Under the pieces are notes generated by a model. It was given only the letters and a program-made list of their open reading frames with translations. It did not search any database and was not told where the DNA came from. A stretch of DNA of 55,003 bases from Saprospiraceae bacterium (GTDB taxonomy: Bacteria; Bacteroidota; Bacteroidia; Chitinophagales; Saprospiraceae), in NCBI GenBank assembly GCA_019694255.1, contig JAIBCI010000067.1, positions 1 through 55,003 of the forward strand, written 5' to 3'. Below are positions 42,807-51,802 of the stretch, piece by piece. Positions within the stretch are counted from its first letter, which is position 1. Every line of letters starts with the position of its first letter. The position numbers were made by a program, and so were the translations under genes.

Positions 42807-43787
42807 TTATCTATACATAACCTGCTTTACCGCTTGAATGACACGTTGCGGATTGGGAAGAAATTCTTCAACAAAGGTCGGCGCATAACCCAGTGAGGTA
42901 TCCGCAGCATTGACCCTTACTACCGGCGCATCAAGATAGTCAAACGCACGCTTTTGTACCATGTAGGCGATCTCACTTGATATACTTGCAAGAGGCCAGC
43001 TTTCATCAACGACCACCAGGCGGTTCGTCTTTTTGACAGATTCAATCACGGTGTTATAATCCAGCGGGCGAATAGTTCTTAGATCAATGACCTCAGCTGA
43101 AATTCCTTGTTTCTCAAGTTCGATGGCTGCAATCTTGACAACTTCCATCATTTTGTTGAAAGAAACAATCGTCACATCACTGCCCTGACGACGTACGGCA
43201 GCGACACCAATCGGAACGTAAAATTCTTCCTCTGGGACCTCACCTTCGAGTCCATACATAATCTCAGATTCCATGATGCAGACCGGGTCGTCATCAATGA
43301 TTGCCGATTTTATCAGTCCTTTGGCGTCATGGGGATCAATACATGAGACAACCTTTAAACCTGGGCAATTAGCCAGCCATGATTCGAAACTCTGGGAGTG
43401 CTGCTGTGCCAGCTGTCCCGCGCTTCCGGATGGCCCCCTGAAAACTATCGGGCACCTGAATTCACCTGCAGACTGTGTAAGCGTCTTGGCCGCATTGTTA
43501 ACAATCTGATCAAAAGCAAGTACGGCAAAGTTCCATGTCATAAACTCCACAATTGGTCGAAGCCCGTTCATGGCTGCCCCTACGCCAATTCCTGCGAATC
43601 CCAATTCCGCAATGGGCGTATCAATGACGCGTCTGGGGCCAAATTCGTCCAACATTCCCTTACTAACTTTATACGCTCCATTGTATAAGGCTACTTCCTC
43701 TCCCATCAATAGCACATTGGGATCACGGCGCATTTCTTCGCACATTCCTTCCCTTATCGCCTCTCTTAAAGTAATGACTCTTCCCAT
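42807..43787 (-). CDS. pdhB: Pyruvate dehydrogenase E1 component, beta subunit
   Basis: 326 residues. It pairs with E1 alpha (pdhA at the right edge of the window) to decarboxylate pyruvate with thiamine diphosphate. MGEEVALYNGAYKVSKGM carries the Glu that activates the cofactor; RVIDTPIAELGFAGIGVGA, RGPSGSAGQLAQQHSQSFE and VEVIDLRTI-like VIDLRTIRPLD are typical. ATG 43787 is preferred: the longer frame starts at TTG 43805, which lies inside the -7 box, and other family proteins start at MGRVITLREAI. It is a solo gene, in opposite orientation to pdhA and about 10 kb away, a split often seen in Bacteroidota. Confidence 0.95.
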   Translation of the reverse strand: MGRVITLREAIREGMCEEMRRDPNVLLMGEEVALYNGAYKVSKGMLDEFGPRRVIDTPIAELGFAGIGVGAAMNGLRPIVEFMTWNFAVLAFDQIVNNAAKTLTQSAGEFRCPIVFRGPSGSAGQLAQQHSQSFESWLANCPGLKVVSCIDPHDAKGLIKSAIIDDDPVCIMESEIMYGLEGEVPEEEFYVPIGVAAVRRQGSDVTIVSFNKMMEVVKIAAIELEKQGISAEVIDLRTIRPLDYNTVIESVKKTNRLVVVDESWPLASISSEIAYMVQKRAFDYLDAPVVRVNAADTSLGYAPTFVEEFLPNPQRVIQAVKQVMYR

Positions 43788-43802
43788 ATCTCTTAATTGC
43801 CG

Positions 43803-43810
43803 CAAAATTA
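43803..43810 (-). promoter_or_regulatory. -7 box (TAATTTTG) of pdhB
   Basis: The minus strand reads TAATTTTGCG, a -7 match 15 bases before ATG 43787. It rules out the longer TTG start. No -33 box at 19-21 bases. Confidence 0.5.
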
Positions 43811-43921
43811 CTCCTTTCAGTACAAATTTTAAGACTCTGAAAAATCAACAAATGACAAACACAATTCTATTTAAATCAATTGGTTAGAAACATACGGGAA
43901 ATTCTGTCCATTTCAGGTTCG

Positions 43922-45328
43922 TTATTTTCCTTTGCCCTGGAACAAGACCAGGACTGTGTAAAAAATGATCTTAAAATCGAGGCTAAGGGACATATTCTCA
44001 ACATAAAGGATATCATACTTCAGACGCTGGATCATTTCATCAATGCTCGAGGCATAGCCATATTTAACCTGTCCCCAGGATGTAATACCCGGACGAACTT
44101 TCAAAAGATGTTTGTAGTGCGGTGCGCGTTGTATGATCTGATCAATAAAATACCTACGCTCAGGGCGTGGCCCCACCAATGACATATCACCTCTCAACAC
44201 ATTGTAGAATTGAGGTATCTCGTCCAGACGCCATTTCCGCATGATCTTTCCCCAGGATGTAACGCGCGGATCGCTGTCGCTGGATAATTGAGGCCCTGTG
44301 GCTTCTGCTTCATTTACCATCGATTGAAACTTTAGTATAAGGAAGGACTTGCCGTACTGACCAATTCGTTCTTGGGAATAAAGGACTTTTCCGTTGTTGG
44401 CAAAAGCCGTTCGGATAATGATCAGCAGGATCACCGGTGAAAAGACTACCAGCACAGAAAAGCTCAGTATTATATCCATTAATCGCTTAATATACTGCTG
44501 CCATAAAGGCATAATGTCCTTTCTTATCTCAATCAATACAGCCCCATAGAGGTAATTCATCTTTACCGTACCTAGCAAAATGTCATATGTATCCGGAATC
44601 GTGCGGATAATCAGGTTATCGCCGAATTCAAACAGGATGTCTAAAATGTTTTTTAGTTTGCCATGTTCGGTTGATTCAATGGCGATGAGCACCTCTTCAA
44701 CTTTATTTTGTTCTAAAATATTCCTGAGATCGCGTAAGTGTCCGAGGTGCGGCAATTGCCCTCCAAGATCATGCTCCTCCCCGCCATTGCTATCCAGGTA
44801 GCCAATAAAACGATGACCCAGACTATAACGGTACGATCTGATCTCCAGTAATAACTCAAGTGCCTTTTGATCGCCCCCGATAATAATCGTATTGAACCCC
44901 ACTTTGCCTTCCCTCAGTTGCCTGCTGGCAAAAGAGAGAACGATAAGTCTATAGGCTTCAGTCAGCAATACAAAAATCAGGAATGCATTGATGAGTAGTC
45001 CTACTTCGCTCATTTTGACAAATGATGCGTCCATACGATAAACACCAACAAGAATTATGGCTGAGAAAACAACCGAATTTCCAAAAGTGCTAACCGCAAT
45101 AGTCCATCGGCTTAACCGGTAGATATTACGATACTGGGACGATAAGAAATTAATCACCCCCCACAAGGAGGGAATGAGTACAATGCCAAGCCAGCAATAC
45201 CGTTGCGCGGCATCTAACCTGGATACCATAAAACCATTCTCAATCAAATTTTGACAAAATAAGTACCACAGTGCCGCTACGATCGCCAAATCGAAGATGA
45301 TGTACAAAATATTGGCACGACTAGTCAT
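43922..45328 (-). CDS. Polyprenyl-phosphate sugar-1-phosphate transferase (WbaP/WcaJ type)
   Basis: 468 residues. Four N-terminal helices, a nucleotide-binding-like domain (about 145-240, with NTIIIGGDQKALELLLEI), a fifth helix region at KRLMDIILSFSVLVVFSPVI, then the catalytic domain: YSQERIGQYGKSFLILKFQSM, WRLDEIPQFYNVLRGDMSLVG (DE motif), PRPERRYFIDQ and RPGITSWGQVKYGY. Such enzymes move a hexose-1-phosphate from a nucleotide sugar to undecaprenyl phosphate, the first step of a polysaccharide or O-antigen. It is last in the alaS-headed operon and overlaps the PEGA-like lipoprotein gene by 4 bases (ATGA). Confidence 0.93.
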   Translation of the reverse strand: MTSRANILYIIFDLAIVAALWYLFCQNLIENGFMVSRLDAAQRYCWLGIVLIPSLWGVINFLSSQYRNIYRLSRWTIAVSTFGNSVVFSAIILVGVYRMDASFVKMSEVGLLINAFLIFVLLTEAYRLIVLSFASRQLREGKVGFNTIIIGGDQKALELLLEIRSYRYSLGHRFIGYLDSNGGEEHDLGGQLPHLGHLRDLRNILEQNKVEEVLIAIESTEHGKLKNILDILFEFGDNLIIRTIPDTYDILLGTVKMNYLYGAVLIEIRKDIMPLWQQYIKRLMDIILSFSVLVVFSPVILLIIIRTAFANNGKVLYSQERIGQYGKSFLILKFQSMVNEAEATGPQLSSDSDPRVTSWGKIMRKWRLDEIPQFYNVLRGDMSLVGPRPERRYFIDQIIQRAPHYKHLLKVRPGITSWGQVKYGYASSIDEMIQRLKYDILYVENMSLSLDFKIIFYTVLVLFQGKGK

Positions 45329-46182
45329 TGATGAATTAACTTAAAGTTGTCCAGATTTACTTGTTGAATGGTCTTTGCCACTGCTGTGTCATATGCTGCG
45401 TAGACGGCGACCCGATAATCTGTACACGTGCATTCATTGATGTAGGGTGTAAAATTGAAATAAATTTTATTCCAACTATCTTTGGGTCTGATTTTACCGA
45501 GCACATAATCTCTTGGACTGAGCCCCGGAGTGTATCCATAAAATCCTACATAAAATTCAACATCGCTCTTGTAATTGAGTTCGATATAAACCTGGTTTGG
45601 AGTCACCGGAACGGCGCGCGCAATATCATATTCTGCAATGAGCAACGGATGATCTTTGGTCAGTATGATCTCGCCAGAATTTCTTCCTTCGAAAGCCTGA
45701 TCTTGCGCAGTGAGCGTAATTTGTGTAAATGCATCACCATCCCTGTCTGATTTAAAAAAATGACTGCCATCAAATGTTTCATTAAAAGTAAAAACATTTT
45801 GTGCATAATAATGGACAATGGGGCGAACAGTATCTGTTCTGGTGGGTTCCAGCACAAGCGTTTCGCTATACGGAGCGGTCATGGAATATCGCGTTGGATG
45901 GGTAATCATCCCGTTCTCTCGAATTCCCGCATAGACTTTAACTTCAACATTACCCAATATTGTAACCGGAACTTTGCAAGGTGTTGCATAGGCTCCAACA
46001 AAGGTATCATTAACATACACCCATGCGTCGCGAAATGACTGTGAAGCAGTTCCTTCAACTTTTACTGTCGTCATTTCAATGGCAGGGATAAATAGGTAAG
46101 CAGGCACGGTCACTTCGGAATGATCGACACATCCATAAATCACCAATGAAATGAGTATAAACAACCGTCCAGTCCTATTCAT
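45325..46182 (-). CDS. Lipoprotein with PEGA-like N-terminal domain
   Basis: 285 residues. Signal peptide with lipobox LVIYGC (Cys18). Residues 30-110 resemble a PEGA-type surface domain: AWVYVNDTFVGAY..PCKVPVTILGNVEVKVYAG. The rest (about 125-285) is a jellyroll-like beta domain ending LDNFKLIHQ, with DSWNKIYFNF similar to carbohydrate-binding modules. Probably an outer-membrane lipoprotein, maybe binding a glycan. It overlaps the Gfo/Idh gene by 8 bases and the sugar-transferase gene by 4, so translation is coupled to both. Confidence 0.78.
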   Translation of the reverse strand: MNRTGRLFILISLVIYGCVDHSEVTVPAYLFIPAIEMTTVKVEGTASQSFRDAWVYVNDTFVGAYATPCKVPVTILGNVEVKVYAGIRENGMITHPTRYSMTAPYSETLVLEPTRTDTVRPIVHYYAQNVFTFNETFDGSHFFKSDRDGDAFTQITLTAQDQAFEGRNSGEIILTKDHPLLIAEYDIARAVPVTPNQVYIELNYKSDVEFYVGFYGYTPGLSPRDYVLGKIRPKDSWNKIYFNFTPYINECTCTDYRVAVYAAYDTAVAKTIQQVNLDNFKLIHQ

Positions 46183-47137
46183 TGATCATTTTGTTAATGG
46201 ATTCAACCAAACTCAACGCACGGATACCATCCTGCAAACTAACATCACAAACTTTGTCTTCAAGGATACATTTGGCAAAGGAACGAAGTTCATCGACAAT
46301 GGCATTACTGCTATCTATTTCGAGTTCCTGGAGCTTGATATATTTTTTCCCCTGGTAGGTATCCAATTCAAGGGTATTGTCTTCCTGATTGTCGAGAAGC
46401 GAAATCACTTGCGCTTCTTTCGAGGCAAGGTCAAGGCTGATATACGCATCATTCTGAAATATCCTCAGTTTGCGCATTTGCTTCATGGAAATTCGGCTCG
46501 CTGTGATGTTCGCAACCAGCCCGCTTTCAAATTCTACCCTTGCATTACAAATGTCTGCTGATTTACTCACAATACGAACTCCGTTTGCCCGGATATCAAC
46601 GGGCTCGCTTTGAGCGATCAGGCTGATGAGGTCAAGATCATGAATCATCAGATCGTGTACAACAGAGACATCAGTGCCTCTTGGATTGAATTGCGATAAT
46701 CGATGTGCTTCTATAAACCTGGCATTTTTTATATACGGGAACACCGCTACGAAACAAGGATTATAACGTTCAACATGCCCGATTTGAATCTTGACTTTGA
46801 ACTCTTTTTGCAAAAGTTCAAGCGCATATGCTTCCTTAAGGGTAGACGTTACTGGTTTTTCGATAAAACAATGCTTGCCCTGGCGAATAGCCTGCTGTGC
46901 GATTTCAAAGTGCGTCATTGTTGGCGTTACAATATCGAGCGCTTCACAATGGCTGATCAGCTCACTAATATTGTGAAATCGTCTTACACCTTGTTCACGT
47001 AGGAGTTCTTCGCCTGCGGACCCATCGGTATCATAACAACCAACCACTTCAATTTCGGGAACCTGCATTAGACACTTCAGATGAATTTTGCCCAGGTGTC
47101 CCAAACCCGCAAGACCGACTTTTAGTGGTGATTTCAT
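46175..47137 (-). CDS. Gfo/Idh/MocA family oxidoreductase
   Basis: 320 residues. The Rossmann start KVGLAGLGHLGKIHLKCL has the GxGxxG-type turn. EKPVTSTLKEA carries the conserved EKP, and YDTDGSA-like CYDTDGS binds the nucleotide ribose. C-terminal domain: HRLSQFNPRGTDVSVVHDLMIHDLDLI with the catalytic-region His/Asp. Family members oxidise or reduce sugar derivatives with NAD(P); with the neighbouring sugar transferase a role in making a nucleotide sugar or in glycan editing is a fair inference. It abuts the small membrane gene and overlaps the lipoprotein gene. Confidence 0.9.
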   Translation of the reverse strand: MKSPLKVGLAGLGHLGKIHLKCLMQVPEIEVVGCYDTDGSAGEELLREQGVRRFHNISELISHCEALDIVTPTMTHFEIAQQAIRQGKHCFIEKPVTSTLKEAYALELLQKEFKVKIQIGHVERYNPCFVAVFPYIKNARFIEAHRLSQFNPRGTDVSVVHDLMIHDLDLISLIAQSEPVDIRANGVRIVSKSADICNARVEFESGLVANITASRISMKQMRKLRIFQNDAYISLDLASKEAQVISLLDNQEDNTLELDTYQGKKYIKLQELEIDSSNAIVDELRSFAKCILEDKVCDVSLQDGIRALSLVESINKMINE

Positions 47138-47422
47138 CTAGTTGTGTCTAAAGATGATCAAAAGAAAGATGACGAGAAAAACAGAGCTGACAAATAAAGC
47201 GCCTGTATTGATAATATGAACCCTAAAACGATTCATCAGTTCCTGATGTTGAGGATATTTTTCCAATACAGAATCCCATTTATTGCGGTTGAACATGTCG
47301 GCGAAATTGAATTGAATTCTGTTTCTTACCAATTGCCTGTAAAAGTTCATTGTCCGCACCCTGATGTACAGATTAAAAAGCACAAATATGCCAAATATCG
47401 CAAGCATCAAGAAAATCCTCAT
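47138..47422 (-). CDS. Small two-helix membrane protein, unknown
   Basis: 94 residues with helices at about 2-20 (IFLMLAIFGIFVLFNLYI) and 72-90 (ALFVSSVFLVIFLLIIF), and a polar middle with FNRNKWDSVLEKYPQHQELMN. I do not recognise the family. The stop is directly before the Gfo/Idh start and its ATG lies 3 bases past the alaS stop, so expression is tied to alaS. The fixed spacing and length suggest a real protein. The ORF sits entirely within an operon otherwise devoted to alanyl-tRNA and glycan enzymes. Confidence 0.75.
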   Translation of the reverse strand: MRIFLMLAIFGIFVLFNLYIRVRTMNFYRQLVRNRIQFNFADMFNRNKWDSVLEKYPQHQELMNRFRVHIINTGALFVSSVFLVIFLLIIFRHN

Positions 47423-47425
47423 AAC

Positions 47426-50062
47426 TCAGGCTTTCATTTGATTTATTAGCTCAGATTTGGCTTCTTCAAGTGCTTTGTCGAGTCCGGAAGTGTCCTTTCC
47501 CCCGGCTGTCGCAAAAAACGCTTGTCCTCCGCCGCCGCCTTGAATATGCTTTGCCAGCTGACGTACCAGAACAGACGCATTGAATGCACCCGTGTTGGTC
47601 AGTTTTTCATCAATGTAGACCATGATGTTGGGTTTGTCTTTCTCAACATATCCAAATACAATAACTGCATTTTCGATCTCCTTTCCAACAGCATAGATCA
47701 GATTTTTCGCAAGTTTACCATCCTCAACCGGAATGCGCTTAGAAAGGAATTTGATTCCATTCAATGGCTGAAATGAATTTATCAATTCGCTCTTGAGAGA
47801 CATGGCTTCGCGCGATCTGAGTTCGTTGATTTCTTTCTGAAGAATCCTTTGTTCTTCCAGAAGTAAGCGTATATGCTGAAAAGAATCCGCGGGATTATTG
47901 AGTAATTGCCTGATTTGCTGAAGCTCTTCCTGCAGACCCGTTACAAATTTTTCTGCACCATTGGCACTGACCGCTTCAATTCTTCGTACACCCGCGGCGA
48001 CGGCAGACTCGGCGACAATTTTAAAAAAACCGATATCACCCGTCTGACGAACGTGGCATCCTCCGCATAGTTCAATTGAATAAGTTGGGTCAAAAGTGAT
48101 CATCCTAACCTGGTCACCATATTTTTCGCCGAAAAGCATCATCGCTCCAGCCTTACGCGCTTCTTCTATCGGCAGGTTTCGGTCTTCACGAATGGCAATA
48201 TTTTCTCTGATCTTTTGATTGACCATGCTTTCTATAGCTCGGATCTCTTCGGCGTTCACTTTTTGAAAATGTGAAAAGTCAAAACGCAGATAATCCTGAT
48301 GTACTAATGATCCTTTTTGTTGTACATGGGTACCCAGCACTTTTCGAAGTGCGGCATGAAGCAGATGTGTGGCGGTATGGTTTCGTGTAATCCATTCCCT
48401 TCTTTCTCTTTCAATTATGGCCCGGACCGGTGCTTGCGGATGAGCCGGAAATTCCTCTGTTATGTGCAGAATAAGGTCATTCTCCCGGACTGTATCGACC
48501 ACTTTAATTTCCTGCTCACCAAAACACAGAATGCCTTTATCTCCGACTTGTCCTCCTCCCTCCGGATAAAATGGCGTGGTGTCAAGGACCAGTTGGTAAA
48601 GGGTCTCCCCCTTGGTATCGAGATGCCGATAACGAAGCAGACGGGTATCATCGACATGACGCTGGTCATATCCAACAAATTTGGAACTGCCTTCAACAAG
48701 CACTTGCCAATCAGAATAAGTTTTTTTGGCATCTGCGCGTGAACGCTCTTTCTGACGGGACAATTCGAGGTTAAATCCTTCTTCATCTACATCCCAACCT
48801 TTTTCAGCGGCGATCAACCTTGTTAAGTCAAAAGGAAATCCAAATGTATCATACAATTCAAATGCGATATCTCCTTTCAGTCTGCTATCGTTGATCTGCA
48901 GTTGATCCAGTTTTTTAAGGCCACCTTCGAGCGTTTTTAAGAATGAACTTTCTTCTTCACGAACAAACTTAACAATAAATTCATTCTGCGCCTTGATTTC
49001 GGGAAAAAAATCGCTCATTTGTTGGGTGAGGATGGGAACCAGACGCCAGAGAAATGGCTCCCTGAGGTGCAGAAAAGAATAGTAGTATCGCACGGCCCTA
49101 CGGAGGATTCGTCGAATCACATAACCAGGACCTGAATTTGCCGGTATGGTTCCATCAGCGATGGTGAAGGCTATCGCTCTTATGTGATCTGCCATTACGC
49201 GCATGGCCATATCCGAGCGTTCGCCGGGATCAAAAGATCCCTTGTAAGGAATTTTGCAGAAGGTAGCGGTGTAGTCGATCAATGGACGGAAAACGTCGGT
49301 GTCATAGGAGGCATTTTTGTGCTGGAGCACCATACAAAGCCGCTCAAAACCCATTCCGGTATCAATATGCTTAGCTGGCAATTCATGCAGACTTCCATCA
49401 GCGCGACGATTGTATTGGATAAATACCAGATTCCAGATTTCCATGACTTCAGGCACACCCTTGTTTACCAGTGCAGCACCGCTGGCTTCGGTAAATTCTT
49501 CATCTGGTCGAAGGTCAATATGTATCTCACTACAAGGCCCGCATGGCCCGGTGTCTCCCATTTCCCAAAAATTATCTTTTTTGGAGCAGAATAGGATTCT
49601 TGATTTCGGCACCCACTTCTCCCAGTAAGTAGCCGCTTCACTGTCAGGTTGAAGCCCATCTTTTTCATCCCCGCCGAAAACGGTGACAAAAAGTCTCTTC
49701 GGATCAATTGAATATTCCACTGTCAGAAGCTTCCAGGCAAGGGCAATCGCTTCTTCTTTAAAGTAATCGCCAAAGGACCAGTTGCCCAACATTTCGAACA
49801 TGGTGTGATGGTAACCATCCGCTCCTACCTCCTCCAGATCATTGTGTTTGCCACTGACCCGTAGGCATTTTTGCGTGTCTGCCACCCTGGTGTTAACAGC
49901 GTTCTGGTTTCCAAGAAAAATGTCTTTGAACTGATTCATACCCGCATTGGTAAACATCAGGGTTGGATCATTTTTAACTACAATTGGTGCGCTAGGCACA
50001 ATTTGATGCTGGTTGGTCTGAAAAAAATTTAGAAACTTGTGTCTGATCGTTTTGGAATCCAT
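47426..50062 (-). CDS. alaS: Alanyl-tRNA synthetase
   Basis: 878 residues, usual length. The class II catalytic core begins KTIRHKFLNFFQTNQHQIVPSA and LMFTNAGMNQFKDIFLG. The editing domain has NHTATHLLHAALRKVLG (HxxxH) and ELCGGCHVRQTGDIGFFKI (CxxxH), the zinc site for removing mischarged serine. The C-terminal DHHA1 domain has GGGGGQAFFATAGG. It attaches alanine to tRNA-Ala. It heads a minus-strand run of five genes ending with the polyprenyl sugar transferase. The 220-base leader is AT-rich; a one-mismatch -7 box (CATATTTG, minus) occurs about 45 bases upstream. Confidence 0.98.
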   Translation of the reverse strand: MDSKTIRHKFLNFFQTNQHQIVPSAPIVVKNDPTLMFTNAGMNQFKDIFLGNQNAVNTRVADTQKCLRVSGKHNDLEEVGADGYHHTMFEMLGNWSFGDYFKEEAIALAWKLLTVEYSIDPKRLFVTVFGGDEKDGLQPDSEAATYWEKWVPKSRILFCSKKDNFWEMGDTGPCGPCSEIHIDLRPDEEFTEASGAALVNKGVPEVMEIWNLVFIQYNRRADGSLHELPAKHIDTGMGFERLCMVLQHKNASYDTDVFRPLIDYTATFCKIPYKGSFDPGERSDMAMRVMADHIRAIAFTIADGTIPANSGPGYVIRRILRRAVRYYYSFLHLREPFLWRLVPILTQQMSDFFPEIKAQNEFIVKFVREEESSFLKTLEGGLKKLDQLQINDSRLKGDIAFELYDTFGFPFDLTRLIAAEKGWDVDEEGFNLELSRQKERSRADAKKTYSDWQVLVEGSSKFVGYDQRHVDDTRLLRYRHLDTKGETLYQLVLDTTPFYPEGGGQVGDKGILCFGEQEIKVVDTVRENDLILHITEEFPAHPQAPVRAIIERERREWITRNHTATHLLHAALRKVLGTHVQQKGSLVHQDYLRFDFSHFQKVNAEEIRAIESMVNQKIRENIAIREDRNLPIEEARKAGAMMLFGEKYGDQVRMITFDPTYSIELCGGCHVRQTGDIGFFKIVAESAVAAGVRRIEAVSANGAEKFVTGLQEELQQIRQLLNNPADSFQHIRLLLEEQRILQKEINELRSREAMSLKSELINSFQPLNGIKFLSKRIPVEDGKLAKNLIYAVGKEIENAVIVFGYVEKDKPNIMVYIDEKLTNTGAFNASVLVRQLAKHIQGGGGGQAFFATAGGKDTSGLDKALEEAKSELINQMKA

Positions 50063-50188
50063 GGGTCATAATAGGTTATCTGCCAACGCATTAGCGGAGA
50101 CAGGCAAATATGATATTTTTATAAATCGCTATATATAAATATTTTATACATTTAAATATGTTATATATTACTAAATTATGATGAATGA

Positions 50189-50219
50189 TTGACGATTTTC
50201 AAGAATTTTAATAACTTTG
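50189..50219 (+). promoter_or_regulatory. Promoter of the M23 peptidase gene: TTG-N20-TAACTTTG
   Basis: TTG at 50189-50191, 20 bases, TAACTTTG at 50212-50219. Good match to both boxes. It lies about 65 bases before the TTG start of the peptidase gene. Confidence 0.7.
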
Positions 50220-50284
50220 TAGCAACAAACAAAATCTGAATTTCTAACCGTCCGCAAAAGTAGGGCAAAATAGACAAGTAGAAC

Positions 50285-51268
50285 TTGAGGTTTGAGAAAT
50301 ATGTATATAATCCCCACACGCTTCAGTTTGAGAAGGTCAGTCTGACCACAAAAAGCATTCTGTTAAGGGTTGTTGGGTTCGTTTCTGCAGTGGTAGTAAG
50401 TGCAGCGCTATTGTATTTTATGATCTCGGAGTATTTCCCTACACCGAAAGAAAAAGCCCTTCTCAAGGAACTTAACCAGAAAGATTATCAGTTTGCAACC
50501 CTCAAATCGCAGGTCGAACGTGCAGACAAGATTATTCAAAACCTTCAGAACAGAGATGCCAAGATACACCGCGTCCTGCTTGGTATGGATCCAATTGATC
50601 CGGGAATGTGGAAAGCCGGTATCGGCGGCCATGATCCCAATGAGAGTTCTAAATGGATGCTTTCCGGAGGATCCAATATGTCGGAGGCAAAGAACTATGT
50701 TGACCAGCTTGAACGGCAGGTTTATCTTTTGAGTAAAAGTATTGACGAAGTCGAAAGTGAAGCCAAGACCAAAGAGAAAATGCTCGCGAGCATCCCTTCA
50801 ATCAAGCCTGTAAGACTGGATCATCTGGCACGTGATGTACAACAGCTCTCCGGATTCGGGATAAGACTCCACCCTGTCCACAAAATCAATAAAATGCATA
50901 CCGGCATAGATTTTACTGCGCCTATTGGGACTCCAATTCAATCGACCGGAGATGGAAAAGTCGTTCGCATTGAAAACAAGGCTTCAGGGTACGGTAGATC
51001 CGTGCTGATTGATCATGGATTTGGCTACAAGACACTCTATGCACACATGCAGAATGTCAAAGTCCGTCCCGGACAAATTATCAAGAAAGGGGAAGCAATT
51101 GGTACAATTGGCAATTCAGGACTGTCCACAGGACCACACTGCCACTATGAAGTTTGGTTCCATGAGAAACCAGTCAACCCGATACATTATTGCATGGATG
51201 GCCTCTCCCCTATTGAGTATCAGGAACTCGTAGAGCAATCCTCTACTGCCAACCAGTCATTTGACTGA
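50285..51268 (+). CDS. M23 family peptidase (LytM), membrane-anchored
   Basis: 327 residues. The start is TTG 50285; an in-frame TAG is two codons upstream and no ATG is in frame before the conserved FEKYVYNPHTLQFEKV opening. One helix at about 28-46, a coiled coil (about 55-85 and 130-160), then the LytM domain: GFGIRLHPVHKINKMHTGIDF with HxxxD, HGFGYKTLYAHM and GPHCHYEVW with HxH, all zinc-site residues. It should cut peptidoglycan stem-peptide cross-links in the periplasm, or act as an activator. Single gene with its own promoter. Confidence 0.9.
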   Translation: MRFEKYVYNPHTLQFEKVSLTTKSILLRVVGFVSAVVVSAALLYFMISEYFPTPKEKALLKELNQKDYQFATLKSQVERADKIIQNLQNRDAKIHRVLLGMDPIDPGMWKAGIGGHDPNESSKWMLSGGSNMSEAKNYVDQLERQVYLLSKSIDEVESEAKTKEKMLASIPSIKPVRLDHLARDVQQLSGFGIRLHPVHKINKMHTGIDFTAPIGTPIQSTGDGKVVRIENKASGYGRSVLIDHGFGYKTLYAHMQNVKVRPGQIIKKGEAIGTIGNSGLSTGPHCHYEVWFHEKPVNPIHYCMDGLSPIEYQELVEQSSTANQSFD

Positions 51269-51710
51269 TCTCCGGAAATTCTAGTTAATCTTTAATTTAT
51301 TGGTATCCTTTGATGTCGCAGCCACGAATTTGGTGTTGCGCTTTATGGACGATGCATTTATGAGCTAATGAAATATTTCACGAATAAAGGTTGATGGAAA
51401 TGTGCTCCAACTTTATTAATTCAAGCTTGTTTCAACAAGTTTGTCTAGCCATAGAAGTTGCGCTTAAAATTTTTGTATTTCTTAATTGATGATACCACCT
51501 ATATTAGAGTACACCAATTTTTTGAAGTTAAGCAAGTTCTTTAAATTACATAGGATGTATTAAGGCAGCATTAAAATCTATGTAAATATCTTTTTACATA
51601 ACATGGCAAAGAATTTCTTTTTATAAAAAATTCAAAAAAGATTGAAAGAAGTTTCATTTTAAAGTTTTCACGTTGCGATGATTTTCGTTCAAATACGATA
51701 ATCTTTTTGA
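51269..51710. other. Noncoding stretch, no clear feature
   Basis: About 440 bases between the M23 gene and the DUF937 terminator. AT-rich with frequent stops in all frames. I see one imperfect hairpin (51383-51393 with 51408-51417, one bulged G, 14-base loop) and a small stem at 51426-51439, neither followed by a T-run. No tRNA, promoter box or protein-like ORF; the 92-residue minus frame at 51571-51849 is unlikely to be real. Confidence 0.55.
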
Positions 51711-51711
51711 T

Positions 51712-51740
51712 AAAAAAAAGTCCGGGATTCGACCCGGACT
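51712..51740 (-). terminator. Intrinsic terminator of the DUF937 gene
   Basis: Reading the minus strand: stem AGTCCGGG/CCCGGACT (51740-51733 with 51726-51719), 6-base loop, then eight T. It lies 62 bases after the DUF937 stop. Confidence 0.9.
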
Positions 51741-51802
51741 GAATGTAATTACTTAAAGCAATCGTAATTGTACCAAGCAAGTCGGCATCAAAATGCTCCC
51801 AC

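Noticed and set aside
46151-46561. 136-residue plus-strand ORF
   Set aside because: Antisense to the Gfo/Idh gene, with no domain or start signal.
48317-48742. 141-residue plus-strand ORF
   Set aside because: Antisense to the alaS editing domain; no independent evidence.
49184-49594. 136-residue plus-strand ORF
   Set aside because: Antisense to alaS; open frame comes from codon bias of the real gene.
51383-51417. Possible terminator or small RNA hairpin
   Set aside because: The stem has a bulge and a 14-base loop and no T-run follows; kept only as part of the noncoding region.
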